Positions 47,101-59,172 are shown, counted from the first letter of the stretch. The stretch: DNA of 64,000 nt from Allium sativum (GCA_030737875.1 CM060919.1:809101660-809165659), one strand, 5' to 3'. Notes: generated by a model from the letters alone, not told the origin. Numbers and translations are program-made.

Positions 47101-47524
47101 AATTATGCTTAAATTACTAATCTAGGGTATTAAACAAAATTAGGGTTAATTCATATCTTCAAAATCGGAGAGAATCGGAGATTAGAGAGGAGGAGAGAGT
47201 ACCTTGAATGTGTTGGAGAGACTTTAGGCGGTTGATGGAGTGTGTGGTCGATTTCAGAATTTTGGGTGAAATGATTTGGGGGAAATCAATAAATTTTCGT
47301 GCAAATGAAGAATGGGGAAGGAGGAAGTAGGTTCGGCAATTTTCTGCTCGATTGTGTAACGACTTCCAATGGGTTTATAATCAACGACCGCTAACAGCTT
47401 CCAACGGTTTATTTTTGCCCCGCAATTTTTTTTTCAAAATTTAGCTTCCGTTGGAAGCCATTGGTCGACGACCATTGGAGGCCGTTGGAAGCATTTGTTG
47501 CTATACTGTGCGATTCTTGTAGTG
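44102..47524 (-). mobile_element. CACTA (En/Spm-type) element, non-autonomous
   Basis: The right end, read on the minus strand, is CACTACAAGAATCGCACAGT. The left end CGCTAAAAGAGAAACAGT is a decayed version. TTT is present on both sides (44,099-44,101 and 47,525-47,527), fitting the 3-bp duplication of this superfamily. Subterminal regions (44,120-44,390 and 47,350-47,490) are packed with CCAACGG/CCGTTGG words in both orientations, as expected for binding sites of the accessory protein. Only the accessory gene is inside. No DDE transposase (TNPD/Transposase_21-like) is recognisable in 3.4 kb. Confidence 0.9.
44791..46574 (-). pseudogene. CACTA accessory gene, Transposase_24-like, multi-exon
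   Basis: Collinear minus-strand exons separated by A/T-rich introns. They are about 46,574-46,485 (MTSQDPVGGDGSGLSQ, ends at a GT), 46,174-46,040 (FFELEPSNTVLKISRRAYQA), 45,950-45,770 (ETDLDLVKRHWNSRVVENYR; contains a stop), 45,680-45,585 (NSVRNAANKSKN...THLGGS), 45,460-45,325 (YWDVFKHTHALPEFDD), 45,235-45,100 (ELILDSSGRTELTKKDED) and 44,925-44,791. The last encodes a coiled coil (KEKINQLREEIEELHERDRR). The ANKSKNP...HLGGS and THALPE signatures resemble the plant Transposase_24 family found in CACTA elements. A stop truncates the C-terminus. A 5'-UTR intron (GT near 47,200, AG at 46,576) is possible. By family the product would bind the subterminal repeats. Confidence 0.75.
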
Positions 47525-47527
47525 TTT

Positions 47528-48000
47528 TGTATTTGCATTTTTTTTGTTTTTATATATTTAACATACATGTTTATTTACATTTATATATGCTTTGATGTTT
47601 TTTATTAGATATGTATATATGTTTATATATATATATATATGTTCAGTTTGTGACGAAAATGGTCAGAAACATCCAAATAGGTATGGAAGGATTATTATCC
47701 AAATTCAAACAAAAAGTATACAGTAAAGAATAAATAAAGAAGGATAAATAAAATAGTAAGAACAAAGACGCAAGATTTATAGTGATCTTCGACATACACC
47801 CAGTATAAAGGAATTATTTTACTTATATTGTCAAGATATTCAGTTACAAGTTGTTAAAATGAGAAAATAAAATGACAGAGACTCCCCCTCTAGAATTCCT
47901 AAAAAAGAACACTTTCCTTGTGGACAATCTGTTGTGTTTATAGGTGAAGAACTCAGGGAATCAGTTTGAAGACTTGTAGAAAAGGAAGAGGGACCAAGTC
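47528..48000. other. Possible truncated LTR fragment
   Basis: From 47,641 (TGTTCAGTTTGTGACG) to 48,000 the layout recalls the LTR of the gag-only element (GATTTATAGTGATCTTCGAC compared with TTTATAGTGGTTCGGCGAAG), then it is cut by the LTR at 48,001. The other half would lie beyond the right edge. 47,528-47,640 is A/T-rich and featureless. Confidence 0.35.
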
Positions 48001-50443
48001 TGTAACACCCCCACTCTGATATACTTATTCAAAAGCAGTGATACTACATATAAGTCATGGTGCTAATAGAACAGTATCACAACTTAACAAAAACTTATCG
48101 GAATATAAAATCATTTCTAGTACACGATTTTAAACGGAAGAGATATTATACAATCATCCCATCATAGAATATTGTTACAAAGAGTCACGAGTCTAATAAT
48201 TAAACATATGAGTACATGAAAAGATAATCTACGTAATGTAAGTCTTCACTTCAAAGCATCCAACTAACCATCTAAACCTGAAAAGTTTTAAGTGTAGCAT
48301 CATGAGCAACACAGACCCAGTGAGATAGTTATTTAAGCTTAGTTTTCACATCATTTCTTAGTGGTTTGTATTATAGTTTCATCATGACTCTTTACTTTGA
48401 AGGTTTCATCAATCTAAAGTTTAAAACAAAAATCAAGGAAGACTTCGAAATACTAAATCAAACAAATTTATGATAACTTCCTTTCATCAAAACTCATATT
48501 TTATCCAATTTATAGTTATAAATCTAAACCACACCCTCAACTTGGTTAGATGTTATAATATTTTATCCCATTGCGGTTGGCATCCCGTCATCAAATAGGA
48601 TGTACTCTACTCGGCTCGATACCAATATAGAGTAATAGTGCACTACCCAAGATCTATTGTCATATACCGCACCCCATCGAAGAAATATAATCACGAAAAT
48701 GTTTCTCAAAAGTAATCTTAAATTACTTCTCTTTAGTATTAAATAAAGTTCTAAATTATTTCTAAATTCAAATAATTTCAAATTAAATTGAATTAACCTT
48801 CCCGTCCGTTAGATCAGGTTAGGGACAGCCAGGAAGAGCAGGAAACCATATTTTCCAAACTCAAGCCTAGACACTATCCTCTCTGTCACCCTAGAACGTG
48901 CAGTCATTCATTTTGAAAGATACTTTATAAATATATGTGTATTCGCGCAACAATTAGGGTATTATATTGGTAATAGGTAAATCTCCTACTTTTAAATTCA
49001 TTGCTTTTTAAGGGTTTAAGACAAAACCAAACTATCTCAAATTATTCCAATCTATGTTAAGAAGAACCTCGAAACTACTTGAAACAAAGAAAAGGTAGCA
49101 TTTAAAAAGTACTATAAAAAGTTTTAGCATCATAAAATAAAAACTACAGCATTTTAAAAGTGTTACGACAAGTTTTAGATGGTTTTAGGCTCAAAACAGC
49201 TATCTACAGCGTTTCAGGCATGCTATGAAATGTTCTGGGTGATTTATAATGGTTTTAGACTAAATTCAGCTACTACAGCGTTTCTGGCCGCTATAAAAAA
49301 GTTCTGGTCGTGTTCAAGGCTTTATAATCAATTCGGTGGAAAGACAGCGCTTCAGAAGTGCTATAGAAAACTCTATTTTGGTACACTTCAGCGTCAGAAA
49401 CATTCATAAAGAGTTTAATTTTCCAAAGTGTTTCGAATTTCTGAAAATCAGTTTATTTTCACGTTTTTGGGTGAAATGTTTGACGCTGGTTCTCTGTGAT
49501 AAATATAGATTTTGACACCAAATTTTTCACAGTATAAAGCTATCTTCGTCTACTCAATTATCATAAAAAGAAACAATTAAAATTATTTATCTATTCAATA
49601 AATAAAATACAACAATACAAGGCGTTTTTAACATGTCTAATTCGGGCTGATTTTTACCTTACTTTGAATCCAGTTTTTGGGTATGCAAACGGCTGAATTA
49701 GAAAAAATATTCCTAGGTCAAAATTATAGCCCTTTGAATTAGCTTTCCAAATTGATAGAGAAGTCGTAATTTCATTAAGAATTTCAAAAGTTATGCCTAA
49801 AATACCGAACATCATTTTCAGGGGTTCAGATCCAAACATCCATTCATAAATTTCTCAACTTTTCTTCAAAATATGAAATGAATACATGAACTTAAATAGT
49901 TTTTCCCACCTTAGACTTGTATATTGATCTTGTACTTATCCTCTTGCCTTCTCCTAAACTTCTCCTCTTTATCTTATTTTATTTTTGTTTTCAAAATGTA
50001 TGAATTGAAGTGAACTTTTCCACCCTTTATATAGTAGTTTTCAAGGCTAATTTGGTAATTTAGTTTTGGACACTTGTCCTTTTTATCTTCATGCAAGCTT
50101 TAGGATGAAGACACATGCCAACTTAGGTGTCTTTGGATGATTCTACACATGGACACCTAATGTGTGTATGTGTCCTAACCCTATTTACTTACAAGACATG
50201 TTTTCCTTCCATTTGATGACACATGTCCCTATCATTTTAAGCCATTTTTCTTATTCTAGAATTTGTACACATATACCATTTGTAAACTATGTATTATGTA
50301 TATGTTCATACATACATATATCATACATATATACATATATATGTATGTATTTATCATTCTTAAATATTTGTATCAGATTGAACAAATATATTCAAAATTT
50401 CTAGAAACTTTTCATACCCGAATTTTTGAGTTAGGATGTTACA
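48001..50443 (-). repeat. 3' LTR of the amplified Tekay-type element
   Basis: 2,443 bp, TGTAACATCC to GGGGGTGTTACA in sense. A TATA-like box CTATATAAAG lies at 50,025-50,034, about 410 bp in. It includes a stretch around 49,140-49,410 with repeated TACAGCGTTTC-like words. Its last 252 bp in sense orientation (48,001-48,252) are the part repeated in the internal array. Confidence 0.93.
50025..50034 (-). promoter_or_regulatory. TATA-like box of the 3' LTR (amplified element)
   Basis: Minus strand CTATATAAAG, at the same relative place as in the other Tekay-type LTRs. Confidence 0.55.
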
Positions 50444-50456
50444 CTCTACCACCCTT
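50444..50456 (-). promoter_or_regulatory. Polypurine tract of the amplified element
   Basis: Minus strand AAGGGTGGTAGAG adjoining the 3' LTR start TGTAACATCC. Confidence 0.75.
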
Positions 50457-50480
50457 AGAAAAAGATTTCGTCCTCGAAAT

Positions 50481-53398
50481 CTAAGCTTCAAACAATTGTG
50501 GATAATCTTTATGAATTTCTGACTCCACTTCCCATGATGCTTCATCTTCATTATGATGATTCCATTGAACTTTTACTAAGGGGATTTCTTTCGTTCCTAG
50601 TTTCTTAACTTTTCTATCAAGAATTCGAACAGATCTTTCAATGTACTTGGTCCCCTTTTTAACTTCAATGCCGCTTAAATCAATCACATGAGATGGGTCA
50701 GAAATATACTTTCGTAGCATTGATATGTGAAACACATTATGTATATCAGATATTTTTTTAGGCAAATCAAGTTCGTATGCAACTTTCCCAATTTTCCTTG
50801 TAATACAATGGTCCGATAAATCTTGGTGATAGTTTTGCCTTCTTCTTTCCAAATCGCATTACCCCTCGTACCGGAGAAACCTTAAGAAGGACTTGATCAC
50901 CTACTTCGAATTCCAAATCTTTTCTTCTATGATCTGCATAACTCTTTTGCCTACATTGAGCCGCTTGTAATCTTTTATGATAGAAATCTTCTCAGTTGTT
51001 TCCTTAACTAAGTCTGGACCAAGAAGCTCACGATCTCCAACTTCTGCCCAACATACCGGCGAGCGATAAGGCCTTCCGTACGAAGCTTCATATGGGGCCA
51101 TACCAATACTTGCATGATAACTATTGTTATATGCTAATTCGATTAATGGTATGTGAGTTTCCCAGGTGATTTCAAATTCTATTATTCAAGGCCTTAACAT
51201 ATCTTCTACAATCCGGTTCACCCTTTTAGTTTTTCCATCTGTTTGAGGATGAAAGGCTGTACTCAGGTCTAGTGATGTCCCTAATGATTTTTGTAGACTT
51301 CTCCAAAACCTTGAAGTGAATCGTGAATCTCTATTTGAAACTATGGTAACTGGCATTCCATGTAGTCGAACAATTTCTTTCAAATAGAGTCTACTCAATT
51401 TCTCCATTGAGTCAGTCAGGTTGTGAGGCATGAAATGTGCTGACTTTGTCAAGCGATCCACCACTACCCATATTGCATCATGACCTTGTTTTGTCATTGG
51501 TAATCCAGTGATAAAATCCATTGTTATATCTCCCATTTCCATTCAGCAATAGGAAGTGGTTGCAAGAGTCCTGCTGGTAGTTGTTGCTCTGCTTTAATTT
51601 GTTGGCACGTAAGACACTTTGCAACAAATTCAGCAATGTCCTTCTTCATTCCGTACCACCAAAATTGATGCTTAAGATCCTTAAACATTTTTGTGCTTCC
51701 TTGATGCACTGCTAGCTTTGAACGATGTGCTTCACTAAGAATTTCATTTTACAATTCATTATGATTTGGGACACAAAGTCGATTTTTGAATCTATAACCG
51801 CCATCTTTATCAGTGTTCCAATCCACGGATTCCTTATCCTTCATTTTCATAAATAACTCTTTTAGTTCCTCATCTTCTTCTTGGGATTTCAATATTTTAC
51901 TTATCAGAGTTGGTTGAATAATAAGATTACATAGAAGTGCTACTTCGTTAATCATGGATCCATTAACCATCCTTGTGCTAAAGTTCATCACAGCAAGAGT
52001 CTCCAGAGCTCTCCATTCTCTTATCATTAAATGATCTATTACACCATAGCTCTTTCGACTTAATGCATCTGCAACTATATTTGCCTTTCCTGGATGATAA
52101 TGTAACGTAAAATCATAATCTTTTATGAGTTCCATCCACCTTCTTTGTCTCATATTTAATTCCTTTTGAGAGAACAAATATTTTAAATTCTTATGGTCAG
52201 AGTAAACATGGAATTGTTCTCCATAAAGGTAATGTCCTCAAAATTTTAAGGCAAACACAACATTGGCCAATTCTAAGTCATGAGTTGGATAATTAGCTTC
52301 ATGGGGCTTTAATTGATGAGGGCCATAAGTAGTAACTTTGTCATCTTGCATTAGTACGCATCCTAATCCTTGTCCACATGCATCTGAATATACTCTATAT
52401 AGGACTCCACTTCTTGGCAAAGACAGAATTGGTGCCTCTGTCAATCTTTTCTTTAAGGTTTCAAATGCTAACTTACATTTTTCATCCCAAATAAACTTGG
52501 TTTCCTTACGAGTTAGTTTTGTTAATGGAGATGCAATCTTTGAGAAATCTTGAATAAATCTTCAATAGTAACCAACTAATCCTAGAAAACTTCGAAATTC
52601 TGTTGGTGTTGTCGGAGTATTCCATTTCAACACCGCCTCAACCTTTGATGGGTCGACTCCTATTCCATTCTTTGAGACAACATGTCCAATAAATTTTACT
52701 TCCTCCAACCAAAATTCACATTTACTAAATTTTGCATATAGCTGATGCTCTTTTAGTGTTTGGAGACATAAACGCAAATGGCATTCATGTTCCTCCTTTG
52801 TCTTAGAATAAATAAGGATATCATCAATAAACATAATTACAAAATGATCAAGATATGGACGGAACACACGATTCATTAGATCCACGAATGTTGTTGGTGC
52901 GTTGGTAAGGCCAAAAGGCATCACCAAGAATTCGTAGTGTCCATACCGCGTTCGAAAGCTGTCTTTGGAATAACTTCTTCTTTTATTCTTCATTGATGAT
53001 ACCCAGATCTTAAGTCAATTTTTGAAAATATGGTAGCTCCGTGGAGTTGATCAAATAAATCATCGATCTGAGGTAATGGGTTTTGTTCTTAATTATTACC
53101 TTATTAAGCTCTCGATAATCTACGCGCAAGCGTAATGTTCCATCATGTTTCTTTACAAACAACACTGGTGCTCCCCAAGGAGATTTACTAGGTCTAATAA
53201 ATCCTTAATCTTCCATCTCCTTAATTTGTATTTTTAATTCTTGATTTTCCGTAGGAGACATACGATAAGCGGCTTTAGCAATAGGAGTGGTACCAGGGAT
53301 TAAGTCAATACTAAAATCAATTTCTCCTTTTGGTGGTAATCCTGGTACTTCCTGAAAAACTTATTTAAATTCCTTTACTATGGGGATTTGATCCACCA
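50481..53398 (-). pseudogene. Pol of the amplified Tekay-type element (RT, RNase H, integrase, chromodomain-like tail)
   Basis: The single pol copy. Segments in order: degenerate RT start ([16 protein letters not shown] near 53,150-53,100), RT palm ([32 protein letters not shown]; 52,562-52,993), RNase H ([30 protein letters not shown]), the zinc-binding domain (KCLTCQQIKAEQ) and the integrase core with Asp (VVVDRLTKS) and Asp (SNRDSRF). Integrase also has TKRVNR where TERVNR is expected, so the catalytic Glu is Lys. The tail (50,481-50,852) has VPLRK-type linker remnants and the chromodomain-like IPLVKVQW...ASWEVE...YPQLFEA. At least six stops or frameshifts interrupt it (near 53,210, 52,560, 52,240, 51,750, 51,540, 51,190). 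It is dead. Confidence 0.88.
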
Positions 53399-53399
53399 T

Positions 53400-54356
53400 T
53401 TAACCCTTATCCTCAATATCGATATGAGCAATATATCCAGATATAAAATCTTCTTCAACTTTATCACATGAGTAAAGAAAGGTTTTATGTTCTCGAATTG
53501 TCAAACATATGGTCTTGTTGTGACAACCCAAGATGGCTTGATATTTTGAGAGCCAATCCATCCCAAGGATGATATCAAAATGTTCCATTGGAAAGATAAT
53601 TAAATTAATCACCATATCCTTACCGTTAAAGTTAAGGATACAATTCCTACATACTTTCTCAAGTCCAGTTCTCCCTCCTACTACGCTATATATTATCAAA
53701 GGATTTGATAGTTGTTCAATAAGTAATCCTATCTTAGTAGAAAATATTTCAGATATAAGAGAATGTGTGGCATCGGTATCGAATAAAATTCTTGCTTGAA
53801 AGTCGAAAATAAACACAATATCTTCTACTTGAGCTTGTTCAGAAACAACTGCATACACTCGGGATAATTCTTCAAACTTATTTAGATATTGGGCTACTGA
53901 CATACCTTCTTGAGTAAGATTTTGAAATTTTGTCTCCGTCTTCTCTCTCTCATTCTCTGGGAAATACTTATCCAAAAACTTCACCTTGAATTCTTCCCAT
54001 GTCATTTGTTCCATCTCATCTGAACTAGTTGTTGTTCGAACTAGCTCCCACCAATTTCAAGCTTCCTCTAATAATTGAAAGACAGCCAACTTCCTCTTGT
54101 CAACTTCATTACATTCCAAAACTTCAAATATATCCTCTAGATGTTGAATCCATTGCTCTACCTTTATTGGATCTGCACCTCCAACAAATTGGTCAGGTTT
54201 CAAGATTTTAAAATGGCTTAAAAGGTGGTTTGTTGAACATGTTGAGGAAACTTGCTCCATCTTCTTGATGAAAGATGCAAACAGTTCCATAGCATTTGTT
54301 TGTGCGGAGGACTGAGCCTCTTGACTTAAAGTTGTTGAGTTATTTTGATTTTCCAT
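53400..54356 (-). pseudogene. Unit 1: Gag and full-length protease, zinc knuckles deleted
   Basis: Gag starts at ATG 54,356 (MENQNNSTT). The core WIQHLEDIFEVLECNEVDKR is followed by a stop (EEA*NWWELV). The frame continues as MTWEEFKVKFLDKYFPENER and QYLNKFEELSR. Here it jumps in frame straight to VYAVVSEQAQVED of the pre-protease region. Units 2-5 keep ~440 bp at this place that encode the rest of Gag and both CCHC knuckles. Protease follows with FDTDATHSLIS and [13 protein letters not shown]. The catalytic triad position reads Asp-Thr-Asp rather than Asp-Thr-Gly, a change shared by the other units. Only this unit continues through protease towards pol. Confidence 0.88.
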
Positions 54357-54576
54357 GACCTTCAAAATATCTTGTTATGGTCATAGATGAAATACACCTT
54401 TAGTTATAAAGAATATCTAATAACTTACTCAAATCATGAACACACAAACATATTATATTACTTATAACCCTTATTTACAAACAAATTTTGGGTGTTTATC
54501 CACAACCTTCCCAAGCTACAGATAGTCATCCACACTACTTGATATATTATCTAATTCTTAACTTCCTATTTCATAC

Positions 54577-55074
54577 TTAATCTATCACTATTATTTCCTT
54601 TGATGAAAAAGGACCCGTTTCCTCCTTTACTTCTCGAGAAGGTCCGGTGACTTCTTGAGAGTAATCATTTGAGCCAACTGTCTCAGACTCCTCTTCATCA
54701 TATTGTTCCACTATTTTATTTGGAAGTCGTTTACGTTTTATATTCCCTCCTTGTGGTGGTAATGCTCCTTCTTGCCTTAGATATTCTAAAGCATCTCCAT
54801 AATCAGTACGTTCTGCCAGTTTAATTGCCATTGCAAAGGGTTTCATCTTCTGGCGTAGATGATAAAGAACAAAATCTCTTTTTAGACTGTCTTCATAATC
54901 ATTACCCCTATTATAAACTTCATATATCTCATCAAGGAGAATCTTCATTGCTCTCCTCTTAAGCACATGCTTCTCTGTTGTGCGACTTGCAATAACTAAT
55001 CGTTCGTTTGGTGTGGTGGTGCACTTAACACCATCTCATGTATTCCCTGTACACCAAGTTCTGTTGCAAGCCAT
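54577..55074 (-). pseudogene. Unit 1: extra ORF upstream of gag (ORF0)
   Basis: A 498-nt frame (165 codons plus stop) between the primer site and gag. It starts at an ATG encoding MASNRTW-type sequence (MACNRTW in this unit). Visible features: KILLDEIYEVYNR, KRDFVLYHLRQKMKPFAMAI, a glycine/proline patch GALPPQGGN, a basic KRKRLPNK and an acidic tail (DEEESETV). This unit has one lesion, a TGA at codon 13 where unit 5 has TGG. The C-terminal 129 codons are open. I do not recognise the family. It is not Gag: there is no zinc knuckle and no Gag-core motif. It is conserved in all five units; the length is exact in units 1, 3 and 5. Confidence 0.65.
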
Positions 55075-55180
55075 AACTTATAACTTCAAATGGTCATAAA
55101 GATGTCAATAATTGTATAAATTTCCTATTCCTACAAGTTAAATTATAATATTAAAGTTTCCAAAAACACCCCTTAAACCT

Positions 55181-55194
55181 TGGCTCTGATACCA
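55181..55194 (-). promoter_or_regulatory. Unit 1 primer-binding site
   Basis: Minus strand TGGTATCAGAGCCA, a perfect initiator-Met type, four bases from the internal LTR fragment at 55,199. Confidence 0.88.
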
Positions 55195-55198
55195 ACTT

Positions 55199-55460
55199 TG
55201 TAACACCCCCACACTGATATACTTATTTAGAAGCGGTGATGCTACATATAAGCCATGGTGCTAATAGAACAATATCACAACTTAACATAAACTTATCGGA
55301 ACATAAAATCATTCTTAGTACATGATTTTAAATGGAAGAGCTATTATACAATCATCCCATCATAGAATATGGTTACAAAGATTCATGAGTCTAATAATTA
55401 AACATATGAGTACATAAAAAGCTAATCTACATAATGTAAGTATACACTTCCTCAAGTTCA
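55199..55460 (-). repeat. Unit 1/2 junction: 252-bp LTR fragment plus 10-bp filler
   Basis: 55,199-55,450 corresponds to 48,001-48,252, the 3'-most 252 bp of the LTR in sense orientation. The next ten bases, CTCAAGTTCA, belong neither to the LTR nor to the original protease context. Protease sequence resumes at 55,461 (ATTAAAGTTAAGG). The filler matches a stretch (TTCTCAAGTTCAG) ~30 bp further inside the protease sequence, so it may be templated. Confidence 0.9.
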
Positions 55461-56633
55461 ATTAAAGTTAAGGATACAGTTCCTACATACTTTCTCAAGT
55501 TCAGTTCTCCCTCCTACTACGCTTTATATTATCGAAGGATTTTATAGTTGTTCAATAAGTAATCATGTCTTAGTAGAAAATATTTCGGATATAAGAGAAT
55601 GTGTGGCATCGGTATCGAATAAAATTCTTGCTTGAAAGTCGAAAATAAACACAGTATCTTCTACTTGAGCTAATTCAGATACAACTGCATACACTCGTCC
55701 TTGCTGTCCCTTTTTATCCTTCCTTGGCTTCTTGCAATTTTGACTAATGTGCCCAGGTTCGTTGCAATTGTAACACATAATTGGCTTTGTACAATTTGGA
55801 GAAATGTGTCCAGTCTCATTGCACCAGAAACATCTCTTCACATTATCAAGCTCCTTTTCCTGTCCCGTTGGTCCTTTGCTTCCTCCATTTGGTTTCTTCT
55901 TTTTCTCATCTGGTTTCTTTTGATTGTCAGAACGATTGTTCGGTTTCCTTTTATTTGAAACCTTCCTTTCTTGTCAGAATTGAAGATAGTCTTGTTCCAG
56001 ATTTAAAGCTTCAGCTACTATTATCTCATAAGTTTTACGTCTATCACCAATAACATGTCTTCTTATAGGAGGAATTAATCCCTTCGCAAATCTTCTAGCA
56101 CGCTTTTCTGGTGTATCAATTAAGTGATTTCCAAATCGGGATAATGTTTCAAACTTATTTTGATATTGGGCTACTGACATACCTTCTTGAGTAAGATTTT
56201 GAAATTTTGTCTCCGTCTTCTCTCTCTCATTCTCTGAGAAATACTTATTCAAAAACTTTACCCTAAATTCTTCCCATGTCATTTGTTCCATCTCATCTGA
56301 ACTAGATGTTGTTCAAACTAGCTCCCACCAATTTCGAGCTTCCTCTGATAATTGAAAGACAACCAACTTCCTCTTGTCAACTTCATTACATTCCAAAACT
56401 TCAAATATATCCTCTAGATGTTGAATCCATTGCTCTGCCTTAATTGGATCTGCACCTCCAACAAATTTGTCAGGTTTCAAGCTTTTAAAACGGCTTAAAA
56501 GGTGGTTTGTTGAAGATGTTGAAGAAACTTGCTCCATCTGCTTGATGAAATATGCAAACAGTTCCATAGCATTTGTTTGTGCGGAGGACCGAGCCTCTTG
56601 ACTTTGAGTTGTTGAGTTATTTTGATTTTCCAT
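55461..56633 (-). pseudogene. Unit 2: Gag with zinc knuckles and truncated protease
   Basis: Gag from ATG 56,633 with a TGA in WWELV*TT, then MTWEEFRVKFLNKYF, QNKFETLSRFGNHLIDTPEK, and two CCHC knuckles (CFWCNETGHISPNC and CYNCNEPGHISQNC, 55,740-55,841). Protease is cut after ~70 residues, just past VGGRTELEKVCRNC. The motif reads DTDATHS. After the cut the sequence passes into filler and the 252-bp LTR fragment. Another frame break lies near 55,975. Confidence 0.85.
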
Positions 56634-56853
56634 GACCTTCAAAATATCTTGTTACGGCCACAGATGAAATACACCTTTAGTTATAAAGAATATCTAACAA
56701 CATACTCAAGTCATGAACACACAAACATATTATATTACTTATAACCCTTATTTTCAAACAAATTTTGGGTGTTTATCCACAACCTTCCCAAACTACAGAT
56801 AGTCATCCACACTACTTGATATATTATCTAATTCTTAACTTCCTATTTCATTC

Positions 56854-57167
56854 TTAATCTATCACTATTATTTCCTTTGATGAAGAAGGGCCCATTTCCT
56901 CCTTTACTTCTCAAGAAGGTCCAGTGACTTCTTGAGAGTAATCATTTGAGCCAACTGTCTCAGACTCCTCTTCATCGTATTGTTCCACTATTTTAATTGG
57001 AAGTCGTTTACATCTTATATTCCCTCCTTGTGGTGGTAATACTCCTTCTTGCCTTAGATATTCTAAAGCATCTCCAACATAGAATATGCTTGCAAGGATT
57101 CACAAGTCTAATAATTAAACATATGAGTACATAAAAAGATAATCTACATAATGTAAGTTTTCACTTC
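56854..57167 (-). pseudogene. Unit 2: ORF0 remnant fused to LTR fragment
   Basis: The C-terminal ~74 codons of ORF0 (LEYLRQEGVLPPQGG...) run to about 57,076 and are then joined directly to the inner ~90 bp of the LTR fragment (ACATAGAATATG...). ORF0 N-terminus, primer site and outer LTR bases are lost in a deletion of ~560 bp. That makes this unit unable to prime reverse transcription internally. Confidence 0.8.
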
Positions 57168-57177
57168 CTCAAGTTCA

Positions 57178-58348
57178 GTTAAAGTTAAGGATACAGTTCC
57201 TACATACTTTATCAAGTTCAGTTCTCCCTCCTACTACACTATATATTATCGAAGAATTTGATAGTTGTTCAATAAGTAATCCTGTCTTAGTAGCAAATAT
57301 TTCAGATATAAGAGAATGTATGGCATCGCTATCGAATAAAATTCTTGCTTGAAAGTCGAAAATAAACACAGTATCTTCTACTTGAGCTTGTTCAGAAACA
57401 ACTGCATACACTCATCCTTTTTGTCCCTTTTTATCCTTCCTCGGCTTCTTGCAATTTCGACTAACGTGCCCCGGTTCGTTGCAATTGTAACACACAATTG
57501 GCTTTGTACAATTCAGAGAAATGTGTCCAGTCTCATTGCACTGGAAACATCTCTTCACTTTATCAGGCTCCTTTTCCTGTCCCGTTGGTACTTTGCTTCC
57601 TCCATTTGGATTCTTCTTTTTCTCATCTGGTTTCCTTTGATTATCAGAAAGATTGTTTGGTTTCCTTTTATTTGAAACCTTCCTTTCTTACTGGAATTGA
57701 AGATAGTCTTCTTCCAGATTTAAAGCTTCGGCTACTATTATCTCATAAGTTTTACGTCTATCACCAATAACATGTCTTCTTATAGGAGGTATTAATCCCT
57801 TTGAAATTTTCTAGCACACTTTTCTGGTGTATCAATTAAGTGATTTTCAAATCGCGATAATACTTTAAACTTATTTTGATATTGGGCTACTGACATACTT
57901 CTTGAGTAAGATTTTGAAATTTTGCCTCCGTCTTCTCTCTCTCATTCTCTGGGAAATACTTATCCAAAAACTTCACCTTGAATTCTTCCCATGTCATTTG
58001 TTCCATCTCATCTGAACTAGTTGTTGTTCGAACTAGCTCCCACCAATTTCGAGCTTCCTCTGATAATTGAAAGACAACCAATTTCCTCTTGTCAACTTCA
58101 TTACATTCCAAAACTTCAAATATATCCGCTAGATGTTGGATCCATTGCTCTGCCTTAACTGGATCAGCACCTCCAACAAATTTGTCAGGTTTCAAGATTT
58201 TAAAACGGCTTAAAAGGTGGTTTGTTGAAGATGTTGAAGAAACTTGCTCCATCTGCTTGATGAAAGATGCAAACAGTTCCATAGCATTTGTTTGTGCGGA
58301 GGACTGAGCCTCTTGACTTTGAGTTGTTGAGTTATTTTGTTTTTCCAT
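57178..58348 (-). pseudogene. Unit 3: Gag with zinc knuckles and truncated protease
   Basis: Gag ATG 58,348. It is open through WWELVRTTTSSDEMEQMTW and KFLDKYFPENER to a one-base deletion near 57,897 (after KFQNLTQE). The same deletion occurs in unit 4 near 60,175. Zinc-knuckle and basic regions follow in another frame (57,420-57,700). The truncated protease (57,175-57,411) reads DSDAIHS at the active site. Confidence 0.85.
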
Positions 58349-58568
58349 GACCTTCAAAATATCTTGTTATGGTCACAGATGAAATACACCTTTAGTTATA
58401 AAGAATATCTAATAACATACTCAAGTCATGAACACACAAACATATTATATTACTTATAACCCTTATTTACAAACAAAATTTGGGTGTTTATCCGCAACCT
58501 TCCCAAACTACAGATAGTCATCCACACTACTTGATATATTATCTAATTCTTAACTTCCTATTTCATTC

Positions 58569-59066
58569 TTAATCTGTCACTATTATTTCCTTTGATGAAG
58601 AAGGGCATGTTTCCTCCTTTACTTCTCGAGACGGTCCAGTGAATTCTTGAGAGTAATCATTTGAGCCTACTGTCTCAGACTCCTCTTCATCCTATTGTTC
58701 CACTATTTTAATTGGAAGTCGTCTACGTCTTATATTCCCTCCTTGTGGTGGTAATTCTCCTTCTTGCCTTAGATATTCTAAATCATCTCCATAATCAGTA
58801 CGTTCTGCCAGTTTAATTGCCATTGCAAAGAGTTTCATCTTCTGGCGCAGACGATAAAGAACAAAATCTCTTTTTAGACTGTCTTCATAATCATTAGACC
58901 TATTATAAACTTCATATATCTCATCAAGGAGAAATGACATTGCTCTCTTCTTAAGCACATGCTTCTCTGTTGTGCGACTTGCAACAACTAATTGTTCTTT
59001 TGGTGTGGTGGTGCACTTAACACCATCTCATGTATTCCCCGTACACCAAGTTCTATTGCTAGCCAT
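58569..59066 (-). pseudogene. Unit 3: ORF0
   Basis: Exactly 498 nt. It starts at an ATG of the MASNRTW type and carries TGA at codon 13 (shared with unit 1) and TAG after KIVEQ (shared with unit 5). LLDEIYEVYNR and RDFVLYRLRQKMK are conserved. Confidence 0.65.
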
Positions 59067-59172
59067 TACTTATAATTGCAAATGGTCATAAAGATGTCAA
59101 TAATTGAATATACTTCCTATTACAGCAAGTTAAATTGTGATATTAAAGTTTATAAAAGCACCCCTTAAACCT

